Shown: piece by piece, positions 1 to 9,462 of the stretch
How positions within the stretch are numbered: position 1 is the first letter of the stretch
How the letters are laid out: the number at the start of each line of letters is the position of its first letter
Origin: Caulobacter segnis
GTDB taxonomy: Bacteria > Pseudomonadota > Alphaproteobacteria > Caulobacterales > Caulobacteraceae
Length of the DNA: 64,000 bases
NCBI RefSeq assembly: GCF_023935105.1
Contig: NZ_CP096040.1
Location: 2,666,001 to 2,730,000 of the forward strand
Reading direction: 5' to 3'
Position numbers and translations under genes: made by a program
Notes under the pieces: generated by a model
Seen by the model: only the letters and a program-made list of their open reading frames with translations
What the model was told of the DNA's origin: nothing
Database searches by the model: none

Positions 1-828
1 GTGCTGGTCACCAACCCGTCGATTTCGCCGGAGAATGACCACGGCCACGGCTCCTCCATCGTCGCTGGCCCGACCATGGACCAAGCCATCGTCCGCGACC
101 TGTTCGACAACTGCCTGAAGGCCGAAGCCATTCTGGGCGCCGACCAGGCCTTCGTCGCCGAGCTGAAGGCGGCGCGTGACAAGCTGGCCCCGTACAAGAT
201 CGGCAAGAACGGCCAGCTGCAGGAATGGCAGGAGGACTGGGACGCCGACGCCCAGGACATCCACCACCGTCACGTCTCGCACCTCTACGGCCTGTTCCCC
301 TCGGACCAGATCTCGATCGACACCACGCCCAAGTTGGCGGCGGCGGCCAAGCAGACCCTGGTGACGCGTGGAGACCTCTCGACCGGCTGGGCCATCGCCT
401 GGCGCCTGAACCTGTGGTCGCGGTTGGGCGAGGGCGATCACGCCCACGGCATCCTGAAGCTGTTGCTGGGCCCCGAGCGGACCTATCCGAACATGTTCGA
501 CGCCCACCCGCCGTTCCAGATCGACGGCAATTTCGGCGGGACCTCGGGCATGACCGAGATGGTCCTGCAGAGCCGCAACGACCGCATCCACCTGCTGCCG
601 GCCCTGCCGTCGGCCTGGCCGACCGGCCATATCACCGGCCTGCGGGCGCGTGGCGCGGTCGGCGTCGACGTTCGCTGGGCGGGTGGCAAGCTGACCGAAG
701 CGGTGCTGACCGCCAATGCCGACGGTAAGCACACCGTGGTCCATGCCGGCTCGACGTTGCAGCTCGACCTCAAGACGGGCCAGAGCGCGCGTCTGACGTT
801 GCGAAACGGCGCCTTGGTGAAAGCCTGA
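1..828 (+). CDS. GH95 alpha-L-fucosidase, C-terminal part (5' end outside window)
   Basis: The reading frame is open through the left edge, so this is the last 275 residues of a longer protein; the GTG at position 1 is not a start. The fragment carries GH95 hallmarks: a histidine-rich HHRHVSHLYGLFP segment near residue 90, TGWAIAWRLNLW, and PPFQIDGNFGGTSGM near residue 170, which belong to the (alpha/alpha)6 barrel active-site face. A C-terminal beta domain follows. GH95 enzymes release L-fucose (some L-galactose) from plant polysaccharides and usually act in the periplasm. The stop overlaps the next start (TGATG), so it is translationally coupled to the pectinesterase, fitting a role on fucosylated pectin or xyloglucan side chains. 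Confidence 0.88.
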   Translation: MLVTNPSISPENDHGHGSSIVAGPTMDQAIVRDLFDNCLKAEAILGADQAFVAELKAARDKLAPYKIGKNGQLQEWQEDWDADAQDIHHRHVSHLYGLFPSDQISIDTTPKLAAAAKQTLVTRGDLSTGWAIAWRLNLWSRLGEGDHAHGILKLLLGPERTYPNMFDAHPPFQIDGNFGGTSGMTEMVLQSRNDRIHLLPALPSAWPTGHITGLRARGAVGVDVRWAGGKLTEAVLTANADGKHTVVHAGSTLQLDLKTGQSARLTLRNGALVKA

Positions 829-1787
829 TGATCGGCAAGCGCCTCTTCCTGGCCGTGCTGCTGTCCACGGTCCTGGCGGATGTCGCCGGGGCCGAGACCC
901 TGCGGGTCGGCCCGAAAGCGACCTACAGGACCCTGACCGCCGCCGTGGAGGCGCTGCCGGACGACGGCGGGACGATCGAGCTGGCGCCCGGCGAGTACCG
1001 GGAGAAGGTGACGATCGCCAAGCCGAACGTCCGTCTCATCGGCAAGGGCGCGAAGCCCCAGGATGTGGTCATCGTCTGGAGCGATGGCGCGCGCACGGCC
1101 GGGGGCACCTTCAAGTCGTTCACGATGAACGTTTCGGGCGACGGCTTCCGGGCCAAGAACCTGACGATCCAGAACGACTACCACCTGAAGGACCCGAACC
1201 CGTCCCAGGCCGTGGCCCTGGCCATCACCGCCGATCGCGCCGTCTTGGAGAGGGTGCGGCTGCTGGGCGCCCAGGACACGCTGTACGCCGCCTCCAAGAA
1301 GGACAAGCCCAGCCGGCAGTACTTCAAGGACTGCTATGTCGAGGGCCATGTCGACTTCATCTTCGGCGACGCCAAGGCCTTCTTCGACCGCTGCCACATC
1401 CACGGAATCGCCCACCCGACGGTGATGATCACCGCCCAGAGCAAGGTGCGGCCCGATCAGGATAGCGCCTACGTCTTCGATCGCTGCCTGATCACAGCCG
1501 ACAAGGACGCCAAGGAGATCTGGTTCGGGCGAGCCTGGCGGCCGCTGGCGACGGTGGTCTTCATGCGCTCGCGCATCGAGGCGCCGCTGGAGAAGGCCGG
1601 CTGGCGTGAATGGACGCCGGGCAAGACCGAGACCCTGAGCACCGCGACCTTCGCCGAATACGCCTCGACCGGTCCGGGGGCGAGCCCGACGACCCGCGAG
1701 CCGCGCAGCAAGCAGCTGACCGCCGACCAGGCCAGGGCCTGGGACCGCAAGACCTTCCTGGCCGGCCCCGACGGCTGGGTTCCCTAG
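828..1787 (+). CDS. Pectinesterase (pectin methylesterase, CE8)
   Basis: A 319-residue secreted enzyme that removes methyl esters from homogalacturonan, giving pectate for the lyase encoded downstream. An N-terminal hydrophobic signal peptide ends near AGAE (residues 1-24). The right-handed beta-helix carries the CE8 signatures GAQDTLYA (Q149, D150), VDFIFGDA (D176, expected nucleophile) and WFGRAWRP. The length is normal for single-domain bacterial members. ATG overlaps the upstream stop by one base, and only 13 bp separate it from the next gene, so it sits in a pectin operon. Assignment to CE8 is firm; periplasmic versus extracellular location is inferred. Confidence 0.93.
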   Translation: MIGKRLFLAVLLSTVLADVAGAETLRVGPKATYRTLTAAVEALPDDGGTIELAPGEYREKVTIAKPNVRLIGKGAKPQDVVIVWSDGARTAGGTFKSFTMNVSGDGFRAKNLTIQNDYHLKDPNPSQAVALAITADRAVLERVRLLGAQDTLYAASKKDKPSRQYFKDCYVEGHVDFIFGDAKAFFDRCHIHGIAHPTVMITAQSKVRPDQDSAYVFDRCLITADKDAKEIWFGRAWRPLATVVFMRSRIEAPLEKAGWREWTPGKTETLSTATFAEYASTGPGASPTTREPRSKQLTADQARAWDRKTFLAGPDGWVP

Positions 1788-1800
1788 AGTAGAGCATCCC

Positions 1801-4800
1801 ATGCGTATCGATCGCCGCGGTTTCCTGACCACCAGCCTGGGCGCCGCCGCCGTCACGGGCCTGGCGCCAGCCGTGTGCGTGGCGGCCGAACCCTCGCTCG
1901 CCATCCCCGACGACGGCTGGTCGTTGTGGATCGACCGGGACGCGGCCTGGAAGGACGACGTCATCCACCTGCCGGGGACGTTCGAGCTGGCCAAGCTGCC
2001 GGTGAACCCACCGACCGGCGGCTGGGACGCGCTGGCGTCGGGCGAGGCGATCAAGGTCACGCTGCCGACCACGGTCGAGCAGCACTTCTGGGGCGCGTTC
2101 GGCACACGGCCCTATGGCGCGGACGAATACCGCTATGCCGAAGACGACGACGTGCCGCGCTACGGCGCCTACAAGGGCGTGTCGTGGTGGAGCCGGACCA
2201 TCGACATCCCGGCCTCGGCCAAGGGCCAGCGCGTGATGCTGAACATCCGCGGCGCGCGCATGCGGGCCGAGGTGTTCCTGAACGAGCGGCTGGTCGGCTA
2301 TTCGATCATGTCGGAGCTGCCGATCGTCTGCGATCTCAGCGACGCCATGAAGCCTGGCGAGGCCAACCGCCTGTCGATCCGCATCACCAATCCCGGCGGC
2401 CGCTTCGACTGGCGCGACTCCACGACCATGATGTGGGGCAAGCTGAAGTTCTTTGCCTCGCACGGCTTCGGGGGGCTGGATCGCGGCGTCACCCTCAGCG
2501 TCCATCCGCGCGCGGCGCGGATCGACGACGCCTGGGTGCTGAACACGCCCAATCCGCGCCAGATCACCGGCTTCATGGAGGTCGTGCTCGACAAGCCGCC
2601 AACCAAGGCCAGCCTGGACAAGCTGAAGGCCAAGGCCACCGTCGAGTTGGTCGACGACGCTGGCGCGCCGGTCGTGGCCGCCGTCGCGGTCGAGGCCGTC
2701 GAGGTGGTCGATCCGCAGCGACTGCGCGTGCGCTTCATGGTGTCGGCGCCGAGCGCCAGGATCTGGGACCTGAAGACGCCCGTCCTACACCGCCTGCGCT
2801 TTCGCTGGACGCAGGCCAAGGGCGCGGTCGACACACGCGAGGTCCGCTTCGGCTTCCGTTGGTTCGGCGTCGACGGCGTCGGCACGGACGCGCTGCTGCG
2901 GCTGAATGGCCGCCGGGTGCGGCTCTATTCGGCGATCTCGTGGGGCTATTGGGGCTTCAACGGCCTGTGGCCAACGCCGGAACTGGCCAAGCGCGAGGTC
3001 ACCTCGGCCCACACCCTGGGTCTGAACGCGCTGCACTTCCACCGCAACGTCGGCAAGCCCGAGGTGTTCGACGCGATGGATGAGATGGGCCTGCTGCGGG
3101 TCATGGAGCCCGGCGGCGGCCGTCACGCCATCGGCCACGACCTCAAGCCCGGCGAAAAGCTCTCCGAAGCCGACGCGTTCAGCCGCGCCTTCCTGGTCGA
3201 GAAGTGCAAGACCATGGTCCGCGCGTTCCGCTCGCGGCCGTCGCTAGTGCAGTACACCCTGCAGAACGAGATCGGCGCGAACCTGGCCAATCCCGATGTC
3301 CAGGCGGTGCTGAAGGCCATGCACGATCTGGACCCCAGCCGCGCGGTCATCCTGAACGATGGCTTCGTCAAGCGCGGCGCGGCCCAGGCCATGTACCTGC
3401 CGTACGACGACCACTACTACCGCTCGGACGTTGAGGCATGGGGCGGCTGGTGGGTCGAGCACCAGGGCGCGGGCGACCAGTGGTACGACAAGTTCTACCG
3501 GTCCAAGGACGACTACATCCACATGCAGAAGGGCAAGCCCTTCATCGTCGAGTTCGGAGAGATGCAAGGGTGCGCCACGGCCGACAACCACGAGGCCATG
3601 GTCGTCGAGATCCTGGCCAAGGGCGGCAAGAGCTACGACCTGCAAGACCACAAGGACATCGTCGCGGCGACCAACAGCTATATCGAACGCTGGGGTTTCA
3701 AGACGGTCTTCCCGACCAGCGAGGCATTGTTCCTGTCGGTAGGTCGCAAGGTCTACGAGTCCTGGCGCAACTATCTGGAGAACATCCGCCTGGGCGAGAC
3801 CGTCGATGTCGCGGCGATCTCGGGTTGGGAGAGCACCTCGATCGAGAACCACTCGGGCGTCGTCGACGTGCTGCGCGGTTTCAAGGCCGATCCGACCCTG
3901 ATGAGCCAAGCCCTGCGGTCGGTCATGGCGATCGCCAAGCCGCGAGCCCTGGCCTATGCCGCCGGCGACACCGCCGAGCTGGACATCTGGGTCTTCAACG
4001 ACAGCGGCGAGGCCGTGACCGGTGAGGTCGTGCTGAGCCTGGTGGACGAGGGCGGCGCGACGCGGGAGCTGGGTCGCTGGCCGGCGCCGACCCAGACGCC
4101 GGACCAGCTGAGCTATCTACTGGCCGAGAGCTTCCGCACGCCGGCCCTGACCCGCGCGGGGCTGAACATCCTGCGCGTGACGTTCGGCGACGTGGTCTCC
4201 GACCGCGAGATCTGGGTGACGGCGCCGGCGGCCAAACCCGCCAAGCCGATCAAGCTGGGTGTCTCGGGCGTCGCCAAGAGCCTGCGCGAGCAACTGGCCG
4301 CGCTGCCAAACGTGGTGGTCGAGGATTTCAAGCCGAACGGCCGCTACGCCGGCATCGTCGCCTCGGGTTTGAAGACCGACGAGATCATCCACCGCCAGGT
4401 CGGCGAGCAAACCGGCCTCGAGGCTCAGCCCAAGAAGGGCGAGAAGCCCGTCGTCGTCCTGGGCGAGCTGCCGCCCGAGGTACTGGCCGCCGTCAAGGCC
4501 GGGACGCCGCTGCTGGCCATGGTCCAGGAAGACGGTCTTGCCGATGGCGTCGCCAAGCAGCTGTCGGGACTGGGGCTGTTCGACTACGCCGGCCAGGTCG
4601 GCGGCCTGCGGGCGCCGTGGATGGGCAACTGGAACTATGTCCGCAGCCACGCGACCTTTGCCGGGCTGCCGTCAGATATGGCGATGAGCGTGCTGCATCA
4701 GGTGGAGGGGCAACCCTCCAACGGTCTCGTTATCGAGGGCGATGGGATCGAGGTCATCGCCGCCTACAGCCGCGACCACGACCGCAGGAACGGCGCGGCC

Positions 4801-4920
4801 AGTTTCACGGTGCGCAAGGACAAGGCGCGGGTCCTGGTCCATCGCCTGCCGGACATGGTCCGGCCGCTGCAGCAGCGATGGCTGGCCAACGCGATCAGCT
4901 GGCTGGCGACCGGCGCTTGA
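1801..4920 (+). CDS. GH2-like beta-glycosidase, Tat-exported
   Basis: A 1039-residue glycoside hydrolase starting with a twin-arginine signal (RIDRRGFLTTSLGAAAV). After it come a jelly-roll sugar-binding domain (roughly residues 100-230, ending in NRLSIRITNPGGRFDWRD), an immunoglobulin-like linker, and a TIM barrel. Likely catalytic residues are E490 in LQNEIGAN (acid/base, the family NE motif) and E584 in PFIVEFGEM (nucleophile); both are assigned by motif only. The C-terminal ~350 residues look like beta-sandwich and accessory domains. Substrate cannot be read from sequence; the pectin neighbourhood suggests a galactoside, arabinoside or uronide on pectin side chains. The family (GH2 clan) is fairly sure, the exact subfamily is not. 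Confidence 0.75.
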   Translation: MRIDRRGFLTTSLGAAAVTGLAPAVCVAAEPSLAIPDDGWSLWIDRDAAWKDDVIHLPGTFELAKLPVNPPTGGWDALASGEAIKVTLPTTVEQHFWGAFGTRPYGADEYRYAEDDDVPRYGAYKGVSWWSRTIDIPASAKGQRVMLNIRGARMRAEVFLNERLVGYSIMSELPIVCDLSDAMKPGEANRLSIRITNPGGRFDWRDSTTMMWGKLKFFASHGFGGLDRGVTLSVHPRAARIDDAWVLNTPNPRQITGFMEVVLDKPPTKASLDKLKAKATVELVDDAGAPVVAAVAVEAVEVVDPQRLRVRFMVSAPSARIWDLKTPVLHRLRFRWTQAKGAVDTREVRFGFRWFGVDGVGTDALLRLNGRRVRLYSAISWGYWGFNGLWPTPELAKREVTSAHTLGLNALHFHRNVGKPEVFDAMDEMGLLRVMEPGGGRHAIGHDLKPGEKLSEADAFSRAFLVEKCKTMVRAFRSRPSLVQYTLQNEIGANLANPDVQAVLKAMHDLDPSRAVILNDGFVKRGAAQAMYLPYDDHYYRSDVEAWGGWWVEHQGAGDQWYDKFYRSKDDYIHMQKGKPFIVEFGEMQGCATADNHEAMVVEILAKGGKSYDLQDHKDIVAATNSYIERWGFKTVFPTSEALFLSVGRKVYESWRNYLENIRLGETVDVAAISGWESTSIENHSGVVDVLRGFKADPTLMSQALRSVMAIAKPRALAYAAGDTAELDIWVFNDSGEAVTGEVVLSLVDEGGATRELGRWPAPTQTPDQLSYLLAESFRTPALTRAGLNILRVTFGDVVSDREIWVTAPAAKPAKPIKLGVSGVAKSLREQLAALPNVVVEDFKPNGRYAGIVASGLKTDEIIHRQVGEQTGLEAQPKKGEKPVVVLGELPPEVLAAVKAGTPLLAMVQEDGLADGVAKQLSGLGLFDYAGQVGGLRAPWMGNWNYVRSHATFAGLPSDMAMSVLHQVEGQPSNGLVIEGDGIEVIAAYSRDHDRRNGAASFTVRKDKARVLVHRLPDMVRPLQQRWLANAISWLATGA

Positions 4921-4946
4921 GAAACAAGAAAAGAGGGAGGGCTACC

Positions 4947-6218
4947 ATGATCACCCGTCGCGACACCCTACTGGCCGCCGCCCTGGCGGCGACGCCCGGC
5001 CTGGTCATGGCCGCGCCTCGCAAGGCGCCGTTCGAGCGCCTGGGCTGGGCCAGTAAGACGCCCGGCGGCGACGGCGGCCAGGTGATCCGGGTCAAGACCC
5101 TGGCCGGCGGTGGTCCGGGCTCGCTGCGCGAAGCCATCGCCGCCAAGGGGCCGCGCACGATCGTCTTCGACGTCGGCGGGGTCATCGACCTGGCCCGTCA
5201 CAGCCTCAAGGTCACCGAGCCCTTCCTGACCATCGCCGGCGAGACCGCGCCGTCGCCGGGGATCACCCTGATTAAGGGCAGCCTGGCCATCGAGAGCCAC
5301 GACGTCATCGTCCGCCACATTCGGGTGCGCGCCGGCCGCGACGGCGAGCCCAGCAAGAGCGGCTGGGAGGTCGACGGCATCACCTGCTGGAAGGCCCACG
5401 ACGTCATCGTCGACCACTGCTCGACCAGTTGGGCCACCGACGAGAACCTGTCGGCCTCGGGCCCGCGCTTCAGCGGTGGCGAAGATCCGACCGGCTGGCG
5501 CGACGGCACTTCGCACCGGATCACCTTCAGCAACAACATCGTCGCCGAAGGTCTGTCGAACGCCAGCCACGTGAAGGGCGAGCACTCCAAGGGCAGCCTG
5601 ATCCACGACAACGCCTACGAGGTGCTGATCGCCCGCAACCTCTACGCCCACAACCGCGAGCGCAACCAGCTGTTCAAGGGCGGGGTCGAGGCGGTGAGCG
5701 TCAATAATCTGATCTACGACCCGGGCACGCGCTGCATGCACTACGCCCTGAACGCCAGCGAATGGGTCGGCCACCAATGGCGCGTCGGCCAACTGGCCAT
5801 CGCTGGTAACGTGGTGAAAGGGGGCGCCTCGACGCGGCCGGACCTGCCGTTCCTGATCGTCGAGGGGCAGGGGGACCTGGAGCTCTACGCCTCCGACAAT
5901 CCGGCCCGTTATGCCGACGGGACCGAGATGTCGCCGGTGCGGATCCTCAACACCGACCCGTTCCCCGAGATGTCGCCGGTGCGGATCCTCAACACCGACC
6001 CGTTCCCCAAGATCAAGCTCCTGACCAAGCCGCCATTCTGGCCGGAAGGGCTGAAGCTGATGCCGTCCAGCCAGGTCGAGGCCTATGTTCTGGCCAACGC
6101 AGGCGCTCGCCCGTGGGATCGCGACGCGACCGACCGCCGGATCATCCGTGAGTACAAAGCCGGGACCGGGCGCGTGATCGACGACGAGCAGGAGGTGGGC
6201 GGCTACCCGAAGGCGTAA
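4947..6218 (+). CDS. Pectate lyase-like beta-helix protein (PL1 type)
   Basis: A 423-residue exported polysaccharide lyase expected to cleave pectate by beta-elimination. The ATG at 4947 is chosen because it follows a purine-rich GGAGGG site and begins a Tat-like signal (MITRRDTLLAAALAA...MAAP). The start GGDGGQVIRV, then AGGGPGSLREAI and the TIVFDVGGVIDL strand, are typical of PL1-type pectate lyases of this clade; DHCSTSWATDEN and SNNIVAEGLSNASH mark the helix face. It lies 26 bp after the GH2-like gene in the same operon. Odd feature: 14 residues (EMSPVRILNTDPFP) occur twice in a row through a perfect 42-bp duplication, adding one loop near residue 340. Activity with this insertion is untested. 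Confidence 0.87.
   Translation: MITRRDTLLAAALAATPGLVMAAPRKAPFERLGWASKTPGGDGGQVIRVKTLAGGGPGSLREAIAAKGPRTIVFDVGGVIDLARHSLKVTEPFLTIAGETAPSPGITLIKGSLAIESHDVIVRHIRVRAGRDGEPSKSGWEVDGITCWKAHDVIVDHCSTSWATDENLSASGPRFSGGEDPTGWRDGTSHRITFSNNIVAEGLSNASHVKGEHSKGSLIHDNAYEVLIARNLYAHNRERNQLFKGGVEAVSVNNLIYDPGTRCMHYALNASEWVGHQWRVGQLAIAGNVVKGGASTRPDLPFLIVEGQGDLELYASDNPARYADGTEMSPVRILNTDPFPEMSPVRILNTDPFPKIKLLTKPPFWPEGLKLMPSSQVEAYVLANAGARPWDRDATDRRIIREYKAGTGRVIDDEQEVGGYPKA
5925..6008 (+). repeat. Perfect 42-bp tandem duplication inside the pectate lyase gene
   Basis: Two abutting identical 42-bp units (5925-5966 and 5967-6008) encode the same 14 residues. The unit length is a multiple of three, so the frame is kept. 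Zero divergence between the copies indicates a recent event, or an assembly artefact. Confidence 0.97.
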
Positions 6219-7892
6219 GCGGCGAGTAGCGCGCGGGGCGGCTTTTCGGTTAAGACCCGCGACATGCTGCGTATTTCGGAACTGAAGCTGCCGCTCGGCC
6301 ACCCGCCGGAGGCCATGGCGCCCGCCATTGTCGAGCGTCTCGGGATCGCACCCGAGGACCTGCTGAGCCACGTCGTGGCGCGCCGCGCCCACGACGCGCG
6401 CCGCAAGTCGGCGATCCTGATGGTCTATTCGGTCGACGTGACCTTGCGCGACGAGGCCGCCGTGCTGGCGCGCTTCGAGGGCGACCACCATGTCCGCGTC
6501 ACGCCCGACACGGCGTACCGGTTCGTGGCCAAGGCCCCGGAGGGCTTCGACGGACCGCGTCCCGTCGTTATCGGCGCCGGTCCCTGCGGCCTGTTCGCCG
6601 GCCTGATCCTGGCCCAGATGGGTCTGAAGCCGATCATTGTCGACCGCGGCAAGGTCGTGCGCGAGCGGACCAAGGACACCTGGGGGCTGTGGCGCAAGAG
6701 CGAGCTGAACCCGGAATCCAACGTCCAGTTCGGCGAGGGCGGGGCGGGGACCTTCTCGGACGGCAAGCTCTACAGCCAGATCAAGGATCCGCGTTTCCTG
6801 GGGCGCAAGGTGCTGGAGGAGTTCGTCGCCGCTGGCGCGCCGGAAGAGATCCTGACCGAGGCTCATCCGCACATCGGCACCTTCCGCCTGGTGCACATGG
6901 TCGAGCAGATGCGGGCGCTGATCGAGAGCCTGGGCGGCGAGTATCGCTGGCAGAACAAGGTCGAGGACTTCGACATCGAGGTCGGCGCCGACGGCGCGCG
7001 GCGGCTGAAGGGCCTGCGCATCGCCGGCGGCGACGACCTGCCGGCGACCCACGTGGTCATGGCCCTAGGCCACAGCGCCCGCGACACCTTCCAGGTGTTG
7101 TACGATCGTGGCGTCCACATCGAGGCCAAGCCGTTCTCGATCGGCGTACGGATCGAGCATCCGCAGTCATGGATGGACAAGGCCCGCTTCGGCGACTGCG
7201 CCGGTCACCCGGACCTGGGCGCGGCCGACTACAGCCTGTCGCACCACTGCAAGAACGGCCGCACGGTCTACAGCTTCTGCATGTGCCCAGGCGGCACGGT
7301 GGTGGCGGCGACGTCCGAGCCGGGGCGCGTCGTCACCAACGGCATGAGCCAGTATTCGCGCAACGAACGGAACGCCAATTCCGGCTTCGTGGTCGGCATC
7401 GATCCCGAGCGCGACTATCCGGGCCATCCGCTGGCGGGGATCGAGTTCCAGCGCAAGTGGGAGAGCCTGGCCTATGTGGCGGGCGGCTCAAGCTACAAGG
7501 CGCCGGGCCAGAAGGTCGGCGACTTCATGGCCGGCCAGCCGTCGAGCGAATTTGGCGAGGTGCTGCCGTCCTACAAGCCGGGTGTGACCCTGACGGACTT
7601 GTCGGCCTGCCTGCCGGACTTCGTGATCGAGGCGATGCGTGAGGCGCTGCCGGTGTTCGGCCGCCAGATCGCCGGCTACGACCACCCCGACGTGATCCTG
7701 ACGGGCGTCGAGACCCGGACGTCCTCGCCGATCCGCATCACGCGCGGCAAGGACTTCCAGAGCTTGAACACCGCCGGCCTGTTTCCGGCCGGCGAAGGCG
7801 CGGGCTATGCCGGCGGCATCCTTTCGGCGGCCGTCGACGGCATCAAGGTCGCCGAGGCGGTCGCGCTGGCCTATGTGGCCGAGGGACTGATC

Positions 7893-7920
7893 CCCGCGAC
7901 GGCCGCACGGCCGTCGCGGG
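7893..7920. repeat. Perfect 28-bp palindrome (13-bp stem) in the FAD-dehydrogenase 3' coding end
   Basis: Arms 7893-7905 and 7908-7920 are perfectly complementary around a CA centre (CCCGCGACGGCCG and its complement). It lies just past the stop of the minus-strand Old Yellow Enzyme gene, inside the last codons of the plus-strand gene. No T-tract flanks either side, so a role in transcript-end stability or pausing is more likely than a classical terminator. Confidence 0.8.
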
Positions 7921-7927
7921 CCGGCGA

Positions 7928-9001
<1,074 letters not shown>

Positions 9002-9315
9002 AAAGGAGATGTCCCTCGAACAGGGGCGCCGACCCTCCGTCGGCGTCTGCGCAGCTATCTGGGGGCCGCGCGCCCTATCGCAACCGCAACAGGATCTATT
9101 TCGTCTGAAAGCGAGGCGGTGAAAATCTGAAGACCCCAAGGTCCGGAATCGCGGATGGGTCGGGTTCTGACGGTTGAAACGCGGAATTAGCGTGCAGAGC
9201 GCTGTCGGGAGCTGCTTTGCTGCTGTGCAAAACGGCACTGTTTTCGGGTCGGAACCACTGAGAACGCGGTTTTGCGATTGCCGGTTCGAGGCATCGGCCG
9301 CCTCCTGATCACGAC
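9002..9315. other. Divergent intergenic region between OYE gene and nitrate porin leader
   Basis: There is no credible gene here on either strand. It should hold the promoter of the minus-strand reductase and the promoter of the porin-nrtABC transcript. The only promoter-like match I can point to is the weak sigma-54 candidate listed separately. Confidence 0.6.
9206..9221 (+). promoter_or_regulatory. Weak sigma-54 promoter candidate for the porin-nrtABC transcript
   Basis: CGGGAGCTGCTTTGCT has the invariant GG (9207-9208) and GC (9219-9220) with the exact 10-bp spacing and a TTTGC -12 box, but a poor -24 box (GGGA instead of GGCA). Transcription would begin near 9232, giving a leader of about 230 nt that contains both ANTAR hairpins. 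NtrC/sigma-54 control of nitrate genes is common in this class, but the match is weak. Confidence 0.3.
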
Positions 9316-9401
9316 ACGGGGGACAACGACGTTTCCCGTTGGCCTGCAAGGGCCGCCGTCGGCGCCGTAGCCGTCTGGCAAGCTTGGACAACGACGTCCG
9401 G
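9316..9401 (+). promoter_or_regulatory. ANTAR (NasT) RNA target: two AACGAC hexaloop hairpins
   Basis: Hairpin P1: stem 9316-9324/9331-9339 (9 pairs, two G-U) closing the hexaloop AACGAC at 9325-9330. Hairpin P2: stem 9384-9389/9396-9401 (GGAC/GTCC plus two U-G) closing the same hexaloop at 9390-9395. Known ANTAR targets are paired hairpins with hexaloops having A at position 1 and G at position 4; both loops fit exactly. The 3' strand of P2 (9396-9401) is also the base of the terminator stem, so P2 and the terminator cannot coexist. NasT, encoded 6.6 kb downstream, is the expected ligand. Confidence 0.88.
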
Positions 9402-9443
9402 AGAGACCACTGCGCGTGGTCTCGCCGGGCGTCTTTTTGTTTT
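9395..9443 (+). terminator. Intrinsic leader terminator (attenuator) before the porin gene
   Basis: Stem 9395-9410 pairs with 9416-9431: seven pairs (one U-G), one A/G mismatch, then eight perfect pairs, with a 5-nt TGCGC loop. A TCTTTTTGTTTT tract (9432-9443) follows. It lies 20 bp before the porin start, so it would block expression of porin-nrtABC unless antiterminated. Overlap with hairpin P2 at 9395-9401 makes it a NasT-controlled attenuator. Confidence 0.92.
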
Positions 9444-9462
9444 GGCCTTAGGGGATGAAGGC

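Noticed and set aside
4968..7052. A 694-codon open frame on the minus strand across pectate lyase and FAD dehydrogenase
   Set aside because: It is antisense to two clear genes, low in family-like motifs and rich in Asp/His/Gly/Arg/Val as expected for the reverse frame of GC-rich codons. Similar long antisense frames at 483-2105 (-), 13361-15487 (+) and 17914-19755 (-) were rejected for the same reason.
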